Below the pieces are notes generated by a model that had not been told where the DNA came from, ran no database searches, and saw only the letters and a program-made list of their open reading frames with translations. DNA of 64,000 nt, from assembly GCA_024362935.1 (NCBI GenBank), contig JANCRA010000019.1, positions 2,262,001 through 2,326,000 on the forward strand, read 5' to 3'. A program made the position numbers and the translations under genes. This document shows positions 24,181 through 38,652 of the stretch, one piece after another. The first letter of the stretch is position 1; each line of letters opens with the position of its first letter. The stretch is from Setophaga petechia (lineage: Eukaryota > Chordata > Aves > Passeriformes > Parulidae).

Positions 24181-27100
24181 ACTGAGATTTCCCAAACAGC
24201 CTCAAGGAATATCTGAAAGATGCAGAGGTAAAAACGTTGGTGTCCTGCTACAACTTTAAGATTCTGACAAAAAATCTGAATTCTACTTTGTGGTTAAGTG
24301 CACTAAATTCTGTACTAACTTGATGCAAGAGAACAGCATACCTGCCATAAATTTACTGGGCTTTGACTCAGACCTTTAAATCAGTTTGTGCTTCCAGACA
24401 ATGTGTCTGGAACAGTCTCAGTTTTATAACATATTAAAACATGCAGTTGTTAACATCCAGGAGAAGAGGTAAGAATGTAATGTTTGTATATAAACTTCTT
24501 TCACAGATCTGCTTGTAAGGAGTCTGAATAGATTCGGTAAGAGCGAGTCTCCATTATTTGACTTAGACTTGTACCAAGGCTGCAGCTGCTATCAGCATAT
24601 CAGCATGTGTTAATGCTGGCAGAACATCCATCAGATTAAGTCACTCACTTCTAATGGAGCTGTGTTTTGTAAACGATAGAGACTGGTGGGAGGAATGTAC
24701 AGACCCAAATTAATGGAAGTTCCTGGTTAGCATCTGACTACTAGATAACCCCAAGAGGGGGACTAGCCCCAGACACTTATCTTTGTGAGAGATGCCTTGT
24801 TGTGACTTCAAAAGGAAAGCAAAGTCTGTAATTTTCTTATCTAATAAAAATTGAGCACAGTTATGCTGCAATGCCGGCATGACAGGGATTAGATCCAGGC
24901 TGCTTTCTGTGATTTATGTGACCTGTGAATCTTGGTAAGTATGTTGGACTCCATGATTATGAGCCAACCTGTCACAACAAGGATGCAGCTTGTGTCCTGC
25001 ATACCCACAGGGAAGTATTTCTATGTCATCCCTCAGTATCTAGTTGGAGCTAGGGTAGACTTTGCAAGACAGTACAATATTTTCCAGACTCCATTCTTTC
25101 CTGGGAATTTGCCCATAGTCTACCATCAAAGGTTTAAAGCTTGTCAGGGTTATCAGCAGTAAATCAGCTTTTAAAAAGTTAAGTAAATCAGCCCTTATCC
25201 CTAGGAGAGTGATAACTGTTTATGGCCTTGAGGCATCTCAAAAATGCATCCCTCCTTCAGTGTGCACTGCAGTGGTGTAGCTGGTGGTGCCTGCTGTCTC
25301 CTCTGCTGGCCCCTTCTTCCTGGTGGCCTTTGAACTTCCAGGGAGCTCAGAGTGAATTGACAGCCATCTGTCCTCACCTTGTGTGCAGGAAGGTTGGCCT
25401 CTGCCTGCTGCTTGTGCAGGCTTTCAAAGCACATAGAGTTTGCACTCTTTCAGGGTAGCTTTTCAAGGCCCACGTGCAGGGAGAAGCAAGGCACTGGGGG
25501 TTACTGAGCATGCAAAAATTGCATCCAGACATGGGAAAAGCTGAGAGCCCTGTTAGGAAAACCTTCTTCCACAGGCATCTTTGGGTGGCTGCTGCTATAA
25601 AGATGGGATACTGGATGACAAGGACTTTTGGCATGATCCAGGAGGGGCTCAGGGTCAAGTTGTAACAGGACAGCACTCACCTGAGGCAAAATGATGGATT
25701 AAGATGACTGTATAAGGAGAAATGGTGTTCTGCTTTCCCTGTATAGACAGCAATCACTGAATAAAAAAATTATGTGGGGCAGGGCCCTGATTGCTCCATA
25801 AGCCGTGCCCAGTGCCCCAACCCTCTGGTGTGACTAGTGAGAGTCACTGCCAGGAAACAAGTGCATAAATGTAGCAAGTGTGACTCCTGAACCACACAAA
25901 GTGGCTGCAGTCACCAGCTCCCAGTTTCTCCTTGTGGCCTCACCCCAGGAGCCAGCACTGGAGGTGGTCAGGTCTCCCCACCACGTCATACTGCTCAGCA
26001 CCCTGCCAGCCAAAACTCAAATGCAGAGGTGGATATCTGTTCCCTGTTGTGTGGGGCTGGTATGTAGGGAAATTATCCTCATTTTTACAGTGACCCATTT
26101 GTGGAGCCACGGAGGCTGTAATGAAAGGGGGCATGACAGTGGGGCCCACAGCTGAAAATTGTATTTTTATGTAATTCTATGCAATTTTTTTTGTATGCCA
26201 AATGGTTAAACCTCTAAAATTATCTTGTTAGGGAAGCCAAGGGAGAGAGAGATCCACACTGAGCAGATGTTCCCCTGCTTTGTTCATTATTTTCTGTTAG
26301 ATACTGATATGTATGGAGTGATAGCACTGGTTTTAAAATTGCCCTGAAACTCATTTCCTTGAAATATGTAACAGAAAGTGTCTTTAACCATATGTTAGGA
26401 GTGCATCCAGAAGGTGCTGTGGACATGCTGGGGGAAAACCACAGGGCAAGGTTTGTTCTGTGGGTGCTGGGGAAGCAGGAGGGTTTATAGCCTTCCCACC
26501 TCAGCTTCAAGCTGGTTTCTGACCTACGTTTCAAATGTTTCATCAGACTATTTCTCTTAGATCTGTTATCTGTTATTTGCTAGGACAAATAGAACTCAGA
26601 GATATCACCTCACAATGATTACGCAAAACCAGCATTGATTCCCTGGCTAATGATTATCCAAGATCTTCGGAGCATGGCTGAAGTTTAAACCCTGGGGGAG
26701 AGCAGGAGTTTGAGCGGGCGGTGCTGGTGCCAGCTGATGGATCTCTCTCAAGCCTTGAATCCAGCCTCCCCAAAAGCTGTGGGACATGGGATGGTGGCAG
26801 ACACTGAGCTGCTGGGAGTAGCTGAGTGGAGGTGACATGGCACTGCACAGCAAGAGGGCACAAACCCTGGGCTGGGTACCAGGGGCAGAGCTGTGACAGC
26901 TCAGGACAACGTCCAGCCCAGCTAGGTGGTTTTCTTCCACCTTCTCTTGCCACTCTAGTCAAGCTGGTGCTTTTCTTACTTACCTAGATTTCTTTCCCTT
27001 ATAAAAAGCTCTCTAAGGCAGATTTACTTCATTATTGTTACTATTGTTATTATTCCCTAAATGTAACCAATTACTCCTTTCTTGAAAATAAGACTAAAAG

Positions 27101-28500
27101 CTGAGCTTCCAACTAGAAGGGATTATGTACTGACAGCATCAGCTTTCTGATGAAGCCAAATTGCATCTCCCAGGTGATGCATCTCACCTGATCTATCACA
27201 CACCTGTCAGTGGCACAGCTAGTGCTGATGGACAGATTTGCCCTGTGTGCCCTGTTTTGCTATTTATCAAATAAAGATCAAATGTGTTATGCTTCTGTAA
27301 CCAGCAAGCTTGATTTTTGCAACAGCAAAAAAGGCAGGCAGCCTCTCGCTCCCTTTTTGAATCAGAGCACTGGAGAGGTCAAAATAATAGATCTATTAAC
27401 AAAAAGTTTCCTTGTCATCCATCCTACCTTGGTTTTGTGGGAATGAGGTGGGAGAGATGAAATACAAATCCATACAAATATTTCATTTTTCATAGTCCTG
27501 GTAACTTGGAACTCCCTATATTATGCCTGACCAGAATAAAATATTTTTCCCTGACACCGACAAACCAAACCATACCAGTCAGGATTCTCTGTGAGGTTTT
27601 TCAGGCATCTCTTTAAGCAAGCAAGCAAATTACACTTAGTGTCAGATGGGTTAAAAAAAATGCTTCAAATACTCCTTTCCAGGTGGTGCTAGTGGAATTG
27701 GTTAGTAGTTCCTGCATTTTTGATAATGGCTGTCACCTGAGGCAGATGAAGTCCCTACTACAGCAGGTAAACAAGCTGTAAAAGATCTCAAGGACGCGTC
27801 CTGAACAAGGAGCACAAGGGTCATTCTCACACACCCCTGTTCTTTGAATTAATGAGCATTTAAATATTTGATACCATGTGAAGCAAGTGCAAACAGAGTG
27901 ACCTTACAGCACCCTTTTGTTAGTGAGGATGTTCTTATCAAATAAAGGGAAGATAGAATGGAACTGAACAAGGTCTTCTCTCACATGAAAATACCCCTTA
28001 CAACTTGAATAGAGTCAACCATCATTATAAACTCTGATAAATTTTCTTGCTCAGTCTGCTTGTGTTACTCCAAAAGATTAGTTCAAAATACTTGTGACAC
28101 ACATAGGATATATTTTTTTTGAAAGAAGGTTAAAATAAGAAAAAAAATTTAGCTGCCTTTTCCATTGTGTTCTACTTTCAAATTCAAGAAAATTCCTGCA
28201 AACCAGTGTCAAATTAAAAAGTACAAGTGCAATAACACAGTAACAGGAGCTAGGAAAACAGCCATAGTAAAATTTGACTTGTAAATTAATCCATGTCAGT
28301 ATAGAAGTGTAGTTGGCTGTTTAAGGATTAAGGAAGTCTTTTGAAGGAGGTAATTAAATGAACATTCTGGTAAAAAAATCATAAACTTTCAAGACACCCA
28401 CTAGCACACTTATAAGATGTATTTCAGTGTATCATTTTCCAAAGATCTCACCCCTTTAGTGTGATCCCCTTTCTACAAATCACACTAATAATTTTTAGTG
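24181..28500. other. Intergenic spacer, proximal part
   Basis: No recognisable gene, RNA or conserved exon. Short ORFs on both strands have no recognisable similarity and no splice-frame logic. Confidence 0.65.
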
Positions 28501-28509
28501 CGGTCTGGC

Positions 28510-28790
28510 ATCCCGCCGTACTGCTTTTGGCTGGGATAGAATTAATTTTCTTTGTAGAGCCCCTGTAGTGCTACTTTTCATTTATGACCAGAACAGTGTT
28601 GCAAGCACAGGGATGTGTTAGTTATTGCTGAACGGCCCTTGCAAAGTGTTGAGGCATTTTCTGCTGCTCACATTGTCCTGTCAGCAAGCAGGATAGGGGT
28701 GGGCAGGGAAGGGACTGAGCCAGGACACCACATCCACAGTGCAAAATCCAAAGGGAAGGGCAGAACATGATGCTGTCTCTGAGTGTCTTC
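28510..28790 (+). mobile_element. Endogenous retrovirus LTR fragment (probable)
   Basis: The phrase GGCTGGGATAGAATTAATTT followed by ACAGTGTTG, CACAGGGATGT and TTATTGCTGA, then GACTGAGCCAGGACA, matches from memory a widespread avian ERV LTR. Only an LTR piece is visible, with no gag, pol or env, so it is a solo or truncated remnant. Family assignment is not certain. Confidence 0.55.
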
Positions 28791-29784
28791 AATTATTTCT
28801 CAGATATCTTATACAGGTTTTTCACTGAGAAGGGGTATTCTGACCTCTGACAAAAGAAGAATAATACTTTTGAAGCACATGAATAGCACAAAAACATTCT
28901 CGATATGATGTGGTCTGAGGAGCAATAAAATAATTTGAGGTAGAAAGCCTCCAAGAAGTGAGGTTCTGCTGTAAATGAAATTTGAGGCTCTCTTACTGCA
29001 TCAGCTGAAGTTTGAGATAAGCAGAAAAGGGCAATGTGACACAATATGTATCATGATATTGTGTGGAAGAAGAAGAGAAGCTGTTACTTTTTAAATTGTT
29101 TCTGGAAGAAAATGTGCTGAACATACTGCTCAGTCTCTGTTCACAAAAATATCTGCTGTGTGTTAGGGAGGAATACGCTGTGAGGAGTGCTTGCTGCACT
29201 GGAAGGAATTTGTACCATAAATAAATCAGCAGTTAGTACCACTAGGTTTCATTTCAGAAAGAGCCTCCTTTGGAGGGCCCTGCCCCTCAGATAACCCCTC
29301 TTTGTTTCTCTCCCACCTTTTCCTGCTGTGCCCTACAGCCAGATTAAAGGATCAACAGGAATTGAAATACTCCGCAGTGCTGCCTACTCATCCAGCAGAC
29401 TGGGTGGTTTTTTGTTTCAAGGAGTTGGAGTTTGACAATATCTAAGTGCATTAAGTTTGTCTGCAGAGCATTAGAAAATAAATCCAGGCATTCAAAAGGA
29501 AGGGAAATGGAAATCTGCCTTCAGTATATATATTTTTTGTTTACTTCGGTAACAAAATTATTTTTTGGATGGATTTTTTTATTATGCTTGGCTCTGTCTG
29601 CCACCACAGATAAGGTTCTTTATCACAGCAACAGAGGAATGGCTGACATTTTTCCTGGTGTCAGTGAAAAGAAAATAAAAGAATCGGTTTGTTATCTTTA
29701 TTGCCAACAGATGACCAGCTGCTTTCCAGGAGGCACCAAAAGCATAAAACATTTCACAAAGCAGAACCATTAAATCTTTCCTTC

Positions 29785-30385
29785 ATGAAATTACAGAGTT
29801 GTTAGGGTTGTAAAGGATCTCTAGAGATCATTTTCTTCAACCCCCCTGCCAAGGCAGGGTCACCTAGAGTAGGTGACACAGGAATGTGTCCAAGTGGGTT
29901 TTGAACATCCCCAGAGAGGGAGACTCCATGACTTTCCTGGGTACCTGTTCTAGTGCTCTGCCACCCTCAATGGAAAGAGGCTCCTCCCCATGTTGAGGTG
30001 AAATGTCTTGAGTGTTAGTTTATGGCCATTACTCCTTGTCCTGTGTCTGGGCACTGAAAAGGGTCTGGCACCAGCCTCTTGACACCTGTCTTTATGATAT
30101 TTATATGGATTAATGAGATCCCTTCTCAATCTACTCTAGACTGAGCAGGTCCAGCTCCCACATCTCTCCTCATAAGGGAGATGCTCCAGACCCCAAATCA
30201 TCTTTGTGACCCTCACTGGACACAGTAGCTCCAGTAGCTCTTTGTCTCTCTTGTACTGAGGAGCTCAGAACTGAGCACAACACTCCAGATGTGGCCTCAC
30301 CAGGGCTGACTAGAGGGGGACGGTCACCTCCCTCAGCCTGCCGGCCACGCTCCTCCTGGCGCACCCCAGCATTCCATCGGTCCTC
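29785..30385 (-). mobile_element. CR1 LINE, truncated copy in reverse orientation
   Basis: Antisense CR1 signature: CAACCCCCCTGCCAAGGCAGG, CCTGGGTACCTGTTCTAGTG, TCCTTGTCCTGTG, GACTGAGCAGGTCCAGCTCC and CCAGATGTGGCCTCACCAGG. The 3' end is at about 29785. Frames are broken; the long minus-strand ORF across it is not an intact retrotransposon protein. Confidence 0.88.
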
Positions 30386-30394
30386 CTTGTGCGG

Positions 30395-30720
30395 GAAAGC
30401 TCCTGTCCCACTGCCTCGGAAACAAAACCACAAAGCAAAACCACCAACAAAAACAACAGCAAGAAGAAGTATTTTTCCTAGAACTGCAGGACAACTTCCA
30501 GGGGCGCGAGGAGGAGGCGAGCAGTGCCCGAGGCCACCAGGTGGCAGCCCGTGACCGCGTGTCCCCATCCTGCCGGGATGCGGGGGCTGACACGGCGACA
30601 GCGGAGCCCGGTGCCTCGGGCACCTCTGGCAGGGACGGGCAGCGGAGCGGCCGCAGAGCTGCCCCCACACCACACGCCACTGTCGGTGACACCGCTCCGG
30701 CCTCGTTGCACCTGAAAGGT
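30395..30720. promoter_or_regulatory. Orphan CpG-rich patch between DSG2 and TTR
   Basis: Dense CpG dinucleotides in an otherwise AT-rich 20-kb spacer, next to the reverse CR1 copy and not at any gene start I can identify. It contains the CTCF-type motif at 30534-30547. Candidate boundary or distal regulatory element; several overlapping open frames reflect GC content. Confidence 0.5.
30534..30547 (+). promoter_or_regulatory. CTCF-type motif
   Basis: CCACCAGGTGGCAG is an essentially perfect match to the 14-bp core of the vertebrate CTCF consensus, with a good flanking match (AGG before, CC after). Position between an epithelial/cardiac adhesion gene and a liver/choroid-plexus gene would suit an insulator. 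Occupancy is unproven. Confidence 0.6.
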
Positions 30721-33700
30721 TTTTGGTTCGGTCGCAAACACATCATTAGTGGCACTAAACTGTGACCGGCTGGGCTCTGGAAAGCCCATGGGAACACAGG
30801 ACTAGGTCCTGGGCTGCAGTACAGCCGCTCTCTTCCAGTGCTTCCTTTCATGTCGGTGACAAATCCCTTCCAAATAATAACGACTTTTCCCAGCTTTGTC
30901 ATTGATCTCTTAAATAAGATGTTCTCTGGCAGCATACCAGCACATTCCTGCTCTCAAAAGAAGAATCCCTTAGGACTCTCTTACAGCGTTTTTCTTTCAG
31001 AAATTTTGACGCATGCTGTAATGAAAAGAGAAACAATACACAGCCTGATTAATAGAACTGCAACTAACAAACAGTGCCCTGAGAGATCAGCACTCTAATC
31101 AAGTAATGCCAGAGCAACATCTCCATCCCTATTTCACTCTTTTTCTTCTCAGCTTTGCATAGTTTTAACCTGAAATAGCTCTACCCATGTGCTGGGTTTA
31201 TACAGGTGATGAGTCAAACCACAGGAGGAGACAAAAAAACATCCCAGCACTGCAGTCACTGTGTGGTGGCTTCTGTATGGCTATCACTATAAGTCAAAAG
31301 GAACAATCTATCAGTGACAATCTATCAGGACCTATTATGGATGTTGATTTATTTTTTTTTATCAGCAAAAATTAAGAAGAAGTTGCTAAAAAATATTGCA
31401 CAGTGCAGCACAGGATGGCCCCTCAGAAAAAAAAAATCTTATTGCTTTGCAATAGGATATGTTTTCCACCCCTTTTCTCTGTCCATGCTTTATAGTTTTT
31501 CCAGAGAAATCAGTTTTTTCTTTATCTTTTTCCACCTCACTATTCTGGAAGGTTTATAAGAGGAAATTAACTTGACCTAGGGTCAAGACTAGACCTTTTT
31601 TGTCATGAAGGCACTATTGTGTTTGCTTCATCAGGGTTCTCTAGTAGTTTCCTCAACATATAGGCAGAGTCAACATGAGAGGATCCAGAAATTTCTTTTC
31701 CTTGTGAGCAGAATCCAGCCTGGCATGAGAGGCAAGTGTCATTCCAATGCGAGTTTCTGTAAACCACATCAGTCGTATAGGGGAACATTTGTGGTTACAA
31801 GGTGAGGGATAAATTAGTCATCCTGTCATAACTGAATACTCTAGCAAACAGCAAGGCTGACATAGTCCTGGTAATTTACTTTTCATGGGTGCAAGCAATT
31901 AAGTGTTTGATAACTCTGGTTAAAGTTGGAGTTTACACTGCAGATGACTAACCACAAAAACAGCAGGATGTCTGTAGGAACAAAAAGAGAATGCTCTCTA
32001 ATTTTGAAGAGTATTTTTCTTCCTTCCAAAATGACTTCAGAAGAAAGGGCCCTACCAGATAATTCACAAATTTTTTTTCCCCCCAAAAGTGGGCTGCTCA
32101 TGAGGTCAGCAATCACAAGCTATATATCACTGGTCAGAAGTACAAGCTGGTCCATCTGCCTGCTCACTTCTCTGGTTTCCACCATGTCCACACAGCAAGC
32201 TCCTCCAGACCCTTACTTCTGGAGTGGTCCATGGGCACTGCCATGATGATGTCAATGCCACCTCTTCAGACTGAAATTCAAAAACACTGTGTCTCAGATT
32301 ATAATTTATTTGGATGAAGAAACAAAACAAGCAAAATCTTGTCCTCATCCAGGATGCTGTGCCCAAACCTCAAGGGCAGCAAACACCTCCTGCATTTTGC
32401 CAATTCTCTCCTTTGAGTCTGAAGAAGACCCATAATATACATGGGAAAAATCTGTAGGAACCACAAAGTGAATGTTTACCCTGTGTTTGAACACTTGATT
32501 CATCCCAACAAGAGGAGTTCCATTTTTTGACCCACTGCTCTAGGCAGTAGCTACCCTGAGGTAGCTGAGCTAAAACTGATCTTAGTGAAAAGGTGTCCTG
32601 CTTGGAAACAGCACAGTTACCTCCAAAGAGAAATTACATGCAAAGCTATGGCAGAGTGGGCTGACAGGAGAATTACACAAGCTCCTCAGAAAAAAAAGGA
32701 GAGTGTGTATTAATTCCATCTAAACTTTGAAACCAAAAAACTCCAGTGTTTCTTTTGCAAAGAGTTCTGTAAAACAGGATGTCCAGCAAACCCAGTCTTG
32801 AGTAGGCATAGGGGCAGCACATGTTTAATGTCAGTTACAGTTTAAAACACAGAGGCTGACTCAGAAAATATTATTTCAGCCTTGTTTGTTCTTGAGTTGC
32901 TGCTTCCCTTGGAGACTTGGGCATAAGACTCTGAAAATACCAGTCCCCTGTAAAGTGGGTATAGTGAACTGCCAACAGATTTACTTTTCTAGACATTGCT
33001 GCTTTCTGCTTCTGTGTTTTATTTGTATGACTGTCTGGGGCCATCACCACCTGAAAGTATATCCTCTCTCCCTGCACACAGCCTTCCCTTCTGTTGTTTT
33101 TGCAGCTCTTGTTTCTCACCATCCCTCCATTCCTTTTACTTGAATTTATGCCAGGTGATTCCTCCAACCATCCCCCTTCCCTGCTCCTGTTAAATGCTTA
33201 GTTCATGTTCCTTCCTTTTGCTCACTCACAGAGATGGGGCCCCACGCAGCTCTGTCCTTCTTCTGTCTCTTGTTCCTTTCATGGTTCTCCCTGGTGCAGC
33301 TTTTCTACTTAAAATAATCAAAAAATTTTCCTCCATAAGGAGGCCTTTGCCCCTCACACTTGTACTATGAATGTGAGTGCTGTGTACTACCCCCTTCTCA
33401 CAGCTGACAAACTACATCTCCTTCCCAGACTTCTCCTTCCCTTTCTGTCTGCATTCCAACATTAGCCAGATATGCTGTTTCCTGATTTTTCTGTGCTCTT
33501 TCCACTGTGTTCCCCTCAAAACCCACTCTAAACAATTTCTGCTAAGGGTTCACCCTTAACATTTAATAATTACCTCGGCCACTCAGGCTTGTGAATTCCT
33601 CTACTTTTTGATGCTGCTTGGCCACTTTTGTTGAGACAGTGGAACGTATTATCTTGGAAAAGAGAGAAAAAATAGGGAATTTATCAGTGGAGGAAACAAC

Positions 33701-36700
33701 TGGGTAACTGAACTAACTGGTAAGGTCTGAACTCTTTAAACCATTTCATATACTCTTCCTGCTTTCTCCCAAAATAAATAATTCCAAAACACTAGAGTAG
33801 GAATTTGGTTTCTGAGACTCCCCTGAGAGCAGAGACCATTGGGGTACTCTTGCAGGCAGAGCCACCCCAGGGTGCAGAGGCTAAGTGTGGCAAAGAAAGG
33901 CCAGTTTATCAGAATCCTGATCAGAGCCTGAGGATAAAAATCTCTGGAGGGGTGAGGCTGAGGTAGGAGCACAGAAGCTAAAGCTCAGTTCTCAAATAAG
34001 TAACTGAAATGTATAATTACACACGAGCATTGAATAGAGGTTTCTGTTAATCTGTGATCCGATAATCTTCTTTCATTGCCACTTAGCAACAGAATTACAA
34101 ACTGAGGATGGAAAGCCAGGTTGACTTAAAATTCCTCTCTTTGCTGGGCAGAGATGAAAAAAGGTCCCTGTCTGAGCAGGCACAACAGGTTTCCCAGCTA
34201 CTGGGAATTGTGCCTTTGAGCACAATATAAGTACAGACACTTGAATTTCAAGTTGCCTGAAGAACAGCTCAGTTGGGCATATAGCATTGTTTATAAGAAT
34301 TAGTAAATCTGACTTACAGAAACACAAGATTAATCCAGACACACATGTCCACAAACTCCATTAAAATCATACATCTTCAGAAGGGGGAATGTGAAAGAAG
34401 GGACCAACGGGCCAAAACTGCTGCACTGGAAATTATTCATAACTGCTGGGTCAAACAGTGATCATCATATTTTTGGGATATCTGCAGTGTCATAGAGATG
34501 CTCAGGATAGATGCAGGAGAGTGGTAGTCTTTAGCAGTGATCCCTACCCAGAGCCACTCATTGTCCTTTCTTTGAGAGACATTTTGCACCCAACAAGTGC
34601 CAGCATACCTGAGGTCTCTCTTAGGTTTGGTTATTTTCAAAAACATCAAAAAAGAGGTAAATTTAAGCCTGCCACCATGCTCTTTTTATCTCAGCCTCTT
34701 CTTTCCATCTTCTTCTTACCTTTTTTTTCCTTCTTTTTCTCACCTTCTTCCTTTTCCTGTGCTTCTTGCCTACAGTGCTGAGCAGTCAGAAAAGGCATCA
34801 TCTTTTGCAGTGCTGCTGTGAGTCTGGGACAGAGAGACAGCTCAAAGACATGCTAAAAGCTGCCTAACAACCAGGCTCAGCCACATCTTGGAGTGCCTGG
34901 TGAGACTGCATGGCCTGCTTGGCATTCAGCAGATTCTTCCCATAGTCCAGCTCGGATGCCTTTTCCTTTGTACATGTCATGATCTCCAGAGACAAGACTT
35001 CTACAAGGACAGCTTCCTCCCACCTTGAGCAATTTATTCCCTGTACTGTGGAAAGGATGGGCTTCCATCCCAGTAGTGCTGCCCAGCAGCAGAGGAGAGA
35101 GGGGAGGTATTCCAGCCAAAGGGCAACAGACCCAAGGGTGCTGTTAGAATGAAAGTTTAAATTAATATTTACATTTTAAAGGGATTGAATTTGCTTTGCT
35201 GGGTTTATCTTCAGCCAAGGACATGACTTTTTTTTGTTTGTTTTGTTTTTACAGTAGTGTTTTGCTCTGACACTGAGCAGCCAAGACCTGCCTATGCAGA
35301 CCCGTGCACCCTGTTTAAAAGAGGCTCTTTGTACCACAACATGGCTCTGCTCCAGATTGCTGGAGTTCTTCATTCCTGACAAAACAAAACACAGTGGCAG
35401 GGGTCTGTCCAAGGGGCCTGCAGAGCTCCTTGGCTGCTGGGTACCCTGCCATGGGCCACAGGACTGTATCCCCTCAGGAAAGAGCTCTTTAGCAGGCAAA
35501 GAGGAGGAGCAGAATAGGGCACTCTGTTTCCTCTTCTCTTCTGTTTTGCGTGGCTGTGTGCAAGGAACAGCCAGAAGAGTTCTGCCCTTCAAAAGAGTCC
35601 AGGGGTGGTTTCTCAAGGCAATTACACCTGTGCTGGTAGATATTATGAGAGCTCTCATGGACTTGTGCAGGAAATAAATCCGCCATCAACAAGCCAGCTG
35701 GATGTATGAGCATACAGTTTTGCTTGCACTTCAGGCAGGGGAGGTAAAAAGTTTCATAAGCCATGTATAACTCACTGCTTTCCTGCACTGAGATCTCCCC
35801 AACTTCTGCATGGCAACCCTGGGTGTAAAAAAAAAGACAAATTGCTCAACAGAAGGGAGTGTGGCTAGCAATTACACTCTTCTGCTATTCGCAGCCTTCC
35901 CCACATAATGACACAAAGAAAGAGCAAAATTAGTATGTGTTCCTCTTTTCATGTGACTTTCTGTACTTTGTGGAGAAACTTCAATAGACTCATCAAGCTG
36001 ATACTAATAAAAGATCTACAGTTCTGTCTAGAGTCAAATTTTCCCCAGATAATAGTCATGAGCTGGAGTTATTTGCTGTTTTTTCCCACTTCAAGCTATG
36101 TTTCTTTCATCATTTTTCAAAGACTAAAGCACCTACTTGCTGAGTGTCATCGCTAAAGAAAAAGCTAAAATTTACTTTTTTACTTTTTCCTTGCCACCAG
36201 GAGCCCAATAGCTAATGATGTCAAGCTCATTGGAAATCATTAGTACAAAGCAGTAGCCAGCAGTGTTGTGAAGTCCAACACCGAGGACAGAAGGAATCTT
36301 TTAAATTGCAGGAAGGAGAGCAGAATAAAGAAAGTCATTCAGAGTGCATGAGTCTTTTGTCCTCCATTGAGGGAGAATGCTAGTTAGCAAGAGTGGGTAA
36401 GGATTTTGATCTGACCTTTCAAAGCCTTTTGAAGCATCCAAGCAATTCTAAGGACTTGCCTATTTGGCCATACTTGAGAGTTTGTTAAGGCAGAATGAGA
36501 ACATAAAGTGTGGCAACAGTTCTGCTAGGTGTGGACAAGCTGCTGGCCTCGATGCCTTCTCTGGCCTACATGAGAGGGATTAAAATTCTTTTGACTCACG
36601 CTTAGAGGAGAAAATCAGAGAGATGAAGAGGATTAAACGAATTTAGTTTACCAGTACATATTTCCCTAAGCTGGTTTCCAGTGGCTCCAATATTATGGGC

Positions 36701-38628
36701 TGTGATGCACTTTCAGGAAGGCATGGGATGCTGTGCACTGCATTGTGTAGTAGTGAAGGGACCATAGTGCTGCCCTACAAACAGGGAGGGCACTGCCTGG
36801 CCTGCAGGATCAGATGAGGCTCCCAGATCAACTCTGCATGAAGGGTGGGGTACAAGGAATAGGAGTGGTCTGGTCTGGAACTAGCGTTAGAAGGGCAGTA
36901 CAACAATTACAATTCATACTTGACCTCCACACCTCATGAGAGAGAGGAGTGAGAATAATTCTCCGATAGCTCCATCTGTGGATGACTACCTTGCAGAATG
37001 GGGTTTTTTCAAAATACTTAAAATCACTATGTGGACTCCAGGTTTGTAAAGCAAGCTGTTGGGAGTCAGAAACTCAAACTTAGTTCCACTTGGACCTGAT
37101 TACTGGCAATAATAATTTTTCCTAACTATAGCAGGGGCATAACTGGCTGCTGTAAGCCAGCTGCTGAACCCCCTGAACACTACAAACTGCATGACACATA
37201 GAGGTCTGTTGAATAAGATGGTGGTTGTTCTGCTTAAGTTTGTCTCAAAGACACAACAGCCTCTGCTTTGCTACAATTATTGACAAATGCAGAAAAATTT
37301 GTGAACAGTCCAGATACTGAACAATTTCTCAGCAGTGGTATGTGGGGGCCTATATACTCTGCAGGCCAAGAAACAGAAGCTAAAGGCTCCCCAGAAAGAG
37401 TATACACAAACACAAGTCAGGGATAAAATGCACTTTAACTGCAAAAAGCAGATTCTCTAACAGCTGTGACTGTAGGTCTAGACCAGTGGCACAAGAGTCA
37501 TAGATACAGCTAAGTTGGAGACTCAGCTGATATTTATTTTATTTTTCTGGTCCAGGAGGTGTTCTGAACCTAGTTCAGAGATAGTGAGAAAAGAAATTGC
37601 TATTTTTATCTGCAGCAAGTGTTGCACTGACTATTCACAAGCTTGCACTCTATAAACCTGAGCATGTATCTGTTACATGATTGGAATTCAGTCCCCCAAC
37701 TTGGCAGGCAGTAGGTAAAGGGGGATATAGCCACAGAGGCTTAACCATGGAAAAGTATACACACATTGCCTTTGTCCATCCCTTTAAGCAGCAAGCTGTG
37801 TTTGCCACTATGCAAGGCACACAGCAGTTTGTGCAGAAAGCGCACTGGAGAGTTTGTGAATTTACAAACATAAGCAGGATTTTTCCTTTACAATATACCA
37901 AGGAATAACAGCCAGTTAATCTCCTGTTGACTCACATACCCCACTGCATTTCAAAGTGTGTGAATCATTTTTGTCTGTACAGGTCAGTGTATGGGTAGCA
38001 TGCTGAGAAGAACTACCCCAAAGATACTCCTGTTTGGTTTAGTATCCCTTCACCCAGTATTTCCTACCTGTGTTGCAGAGCTAGCTTCACATCTGCTACA
38101 GGCAGAACCAACAAGAGCTTTTGGCTCAGAAAGCTAAAAACACTATGACCAGTGGCTTGTCTAAAACAGCTATTAGCACTTTTCTTTTGCTGGTTCCACA
38201 TTACAGAAGTGTCTAGCCCTCGGGCTTTTCTCCCAGAAAAGCTGTAGTATACTCTATTCTTGTCTTTAAAATCTGAAGAAGAACAAAAAAAAAAAAAATA
38301 AATAAAGAAGGAAAGACAGATGTTATTAATGCATTGTACATAGGGTCATGATCTGTTCTGTCCCTTATCTTTTGAAATACCTTTTTCTTTTTATCCCTTA
38401 CAAGATACAAGGCTGTTTCCTCTCAGATCCATTTTCATGAGGCACTCATTGGGTTTTGTCACTGTGACACTGGTAAATGTGCTTGGAAGCTGATGCCAAA
38501 GTTGAGTGAACCCTGTGGTGGATACAGGAACTCTGTTTATGAGATAAAATGATTAGTATAGCATTTTGTCTGAGCTTTTGGCAGGAAGCAGGCACCAGTT
38601 CAATTATTAAAAAGAAAGGCATAAATGT

Positions 38629-38652
38629 GTCACTGTCACTGTCACTGTCACT
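38629..38652. repeat. GTCACT hexanucleotide repeat, four units
   Basis: Four exact tandem copies, seen directly. Confidence 0.9.

Noticed and set aside
30170..30935. Minus-strand ORFs of 167 and 200 codons
   Set aside because: They run through a truncated CR1 copy and a CpG-rich patch in different frames; no intact retrotransposon domain is present.
35294..35677. 127-codon plus-strand ORF in the spacer
   Set aside because: No recognisable family, no splice or promoter context, and overlapped by an equally long minus-strand ORF.
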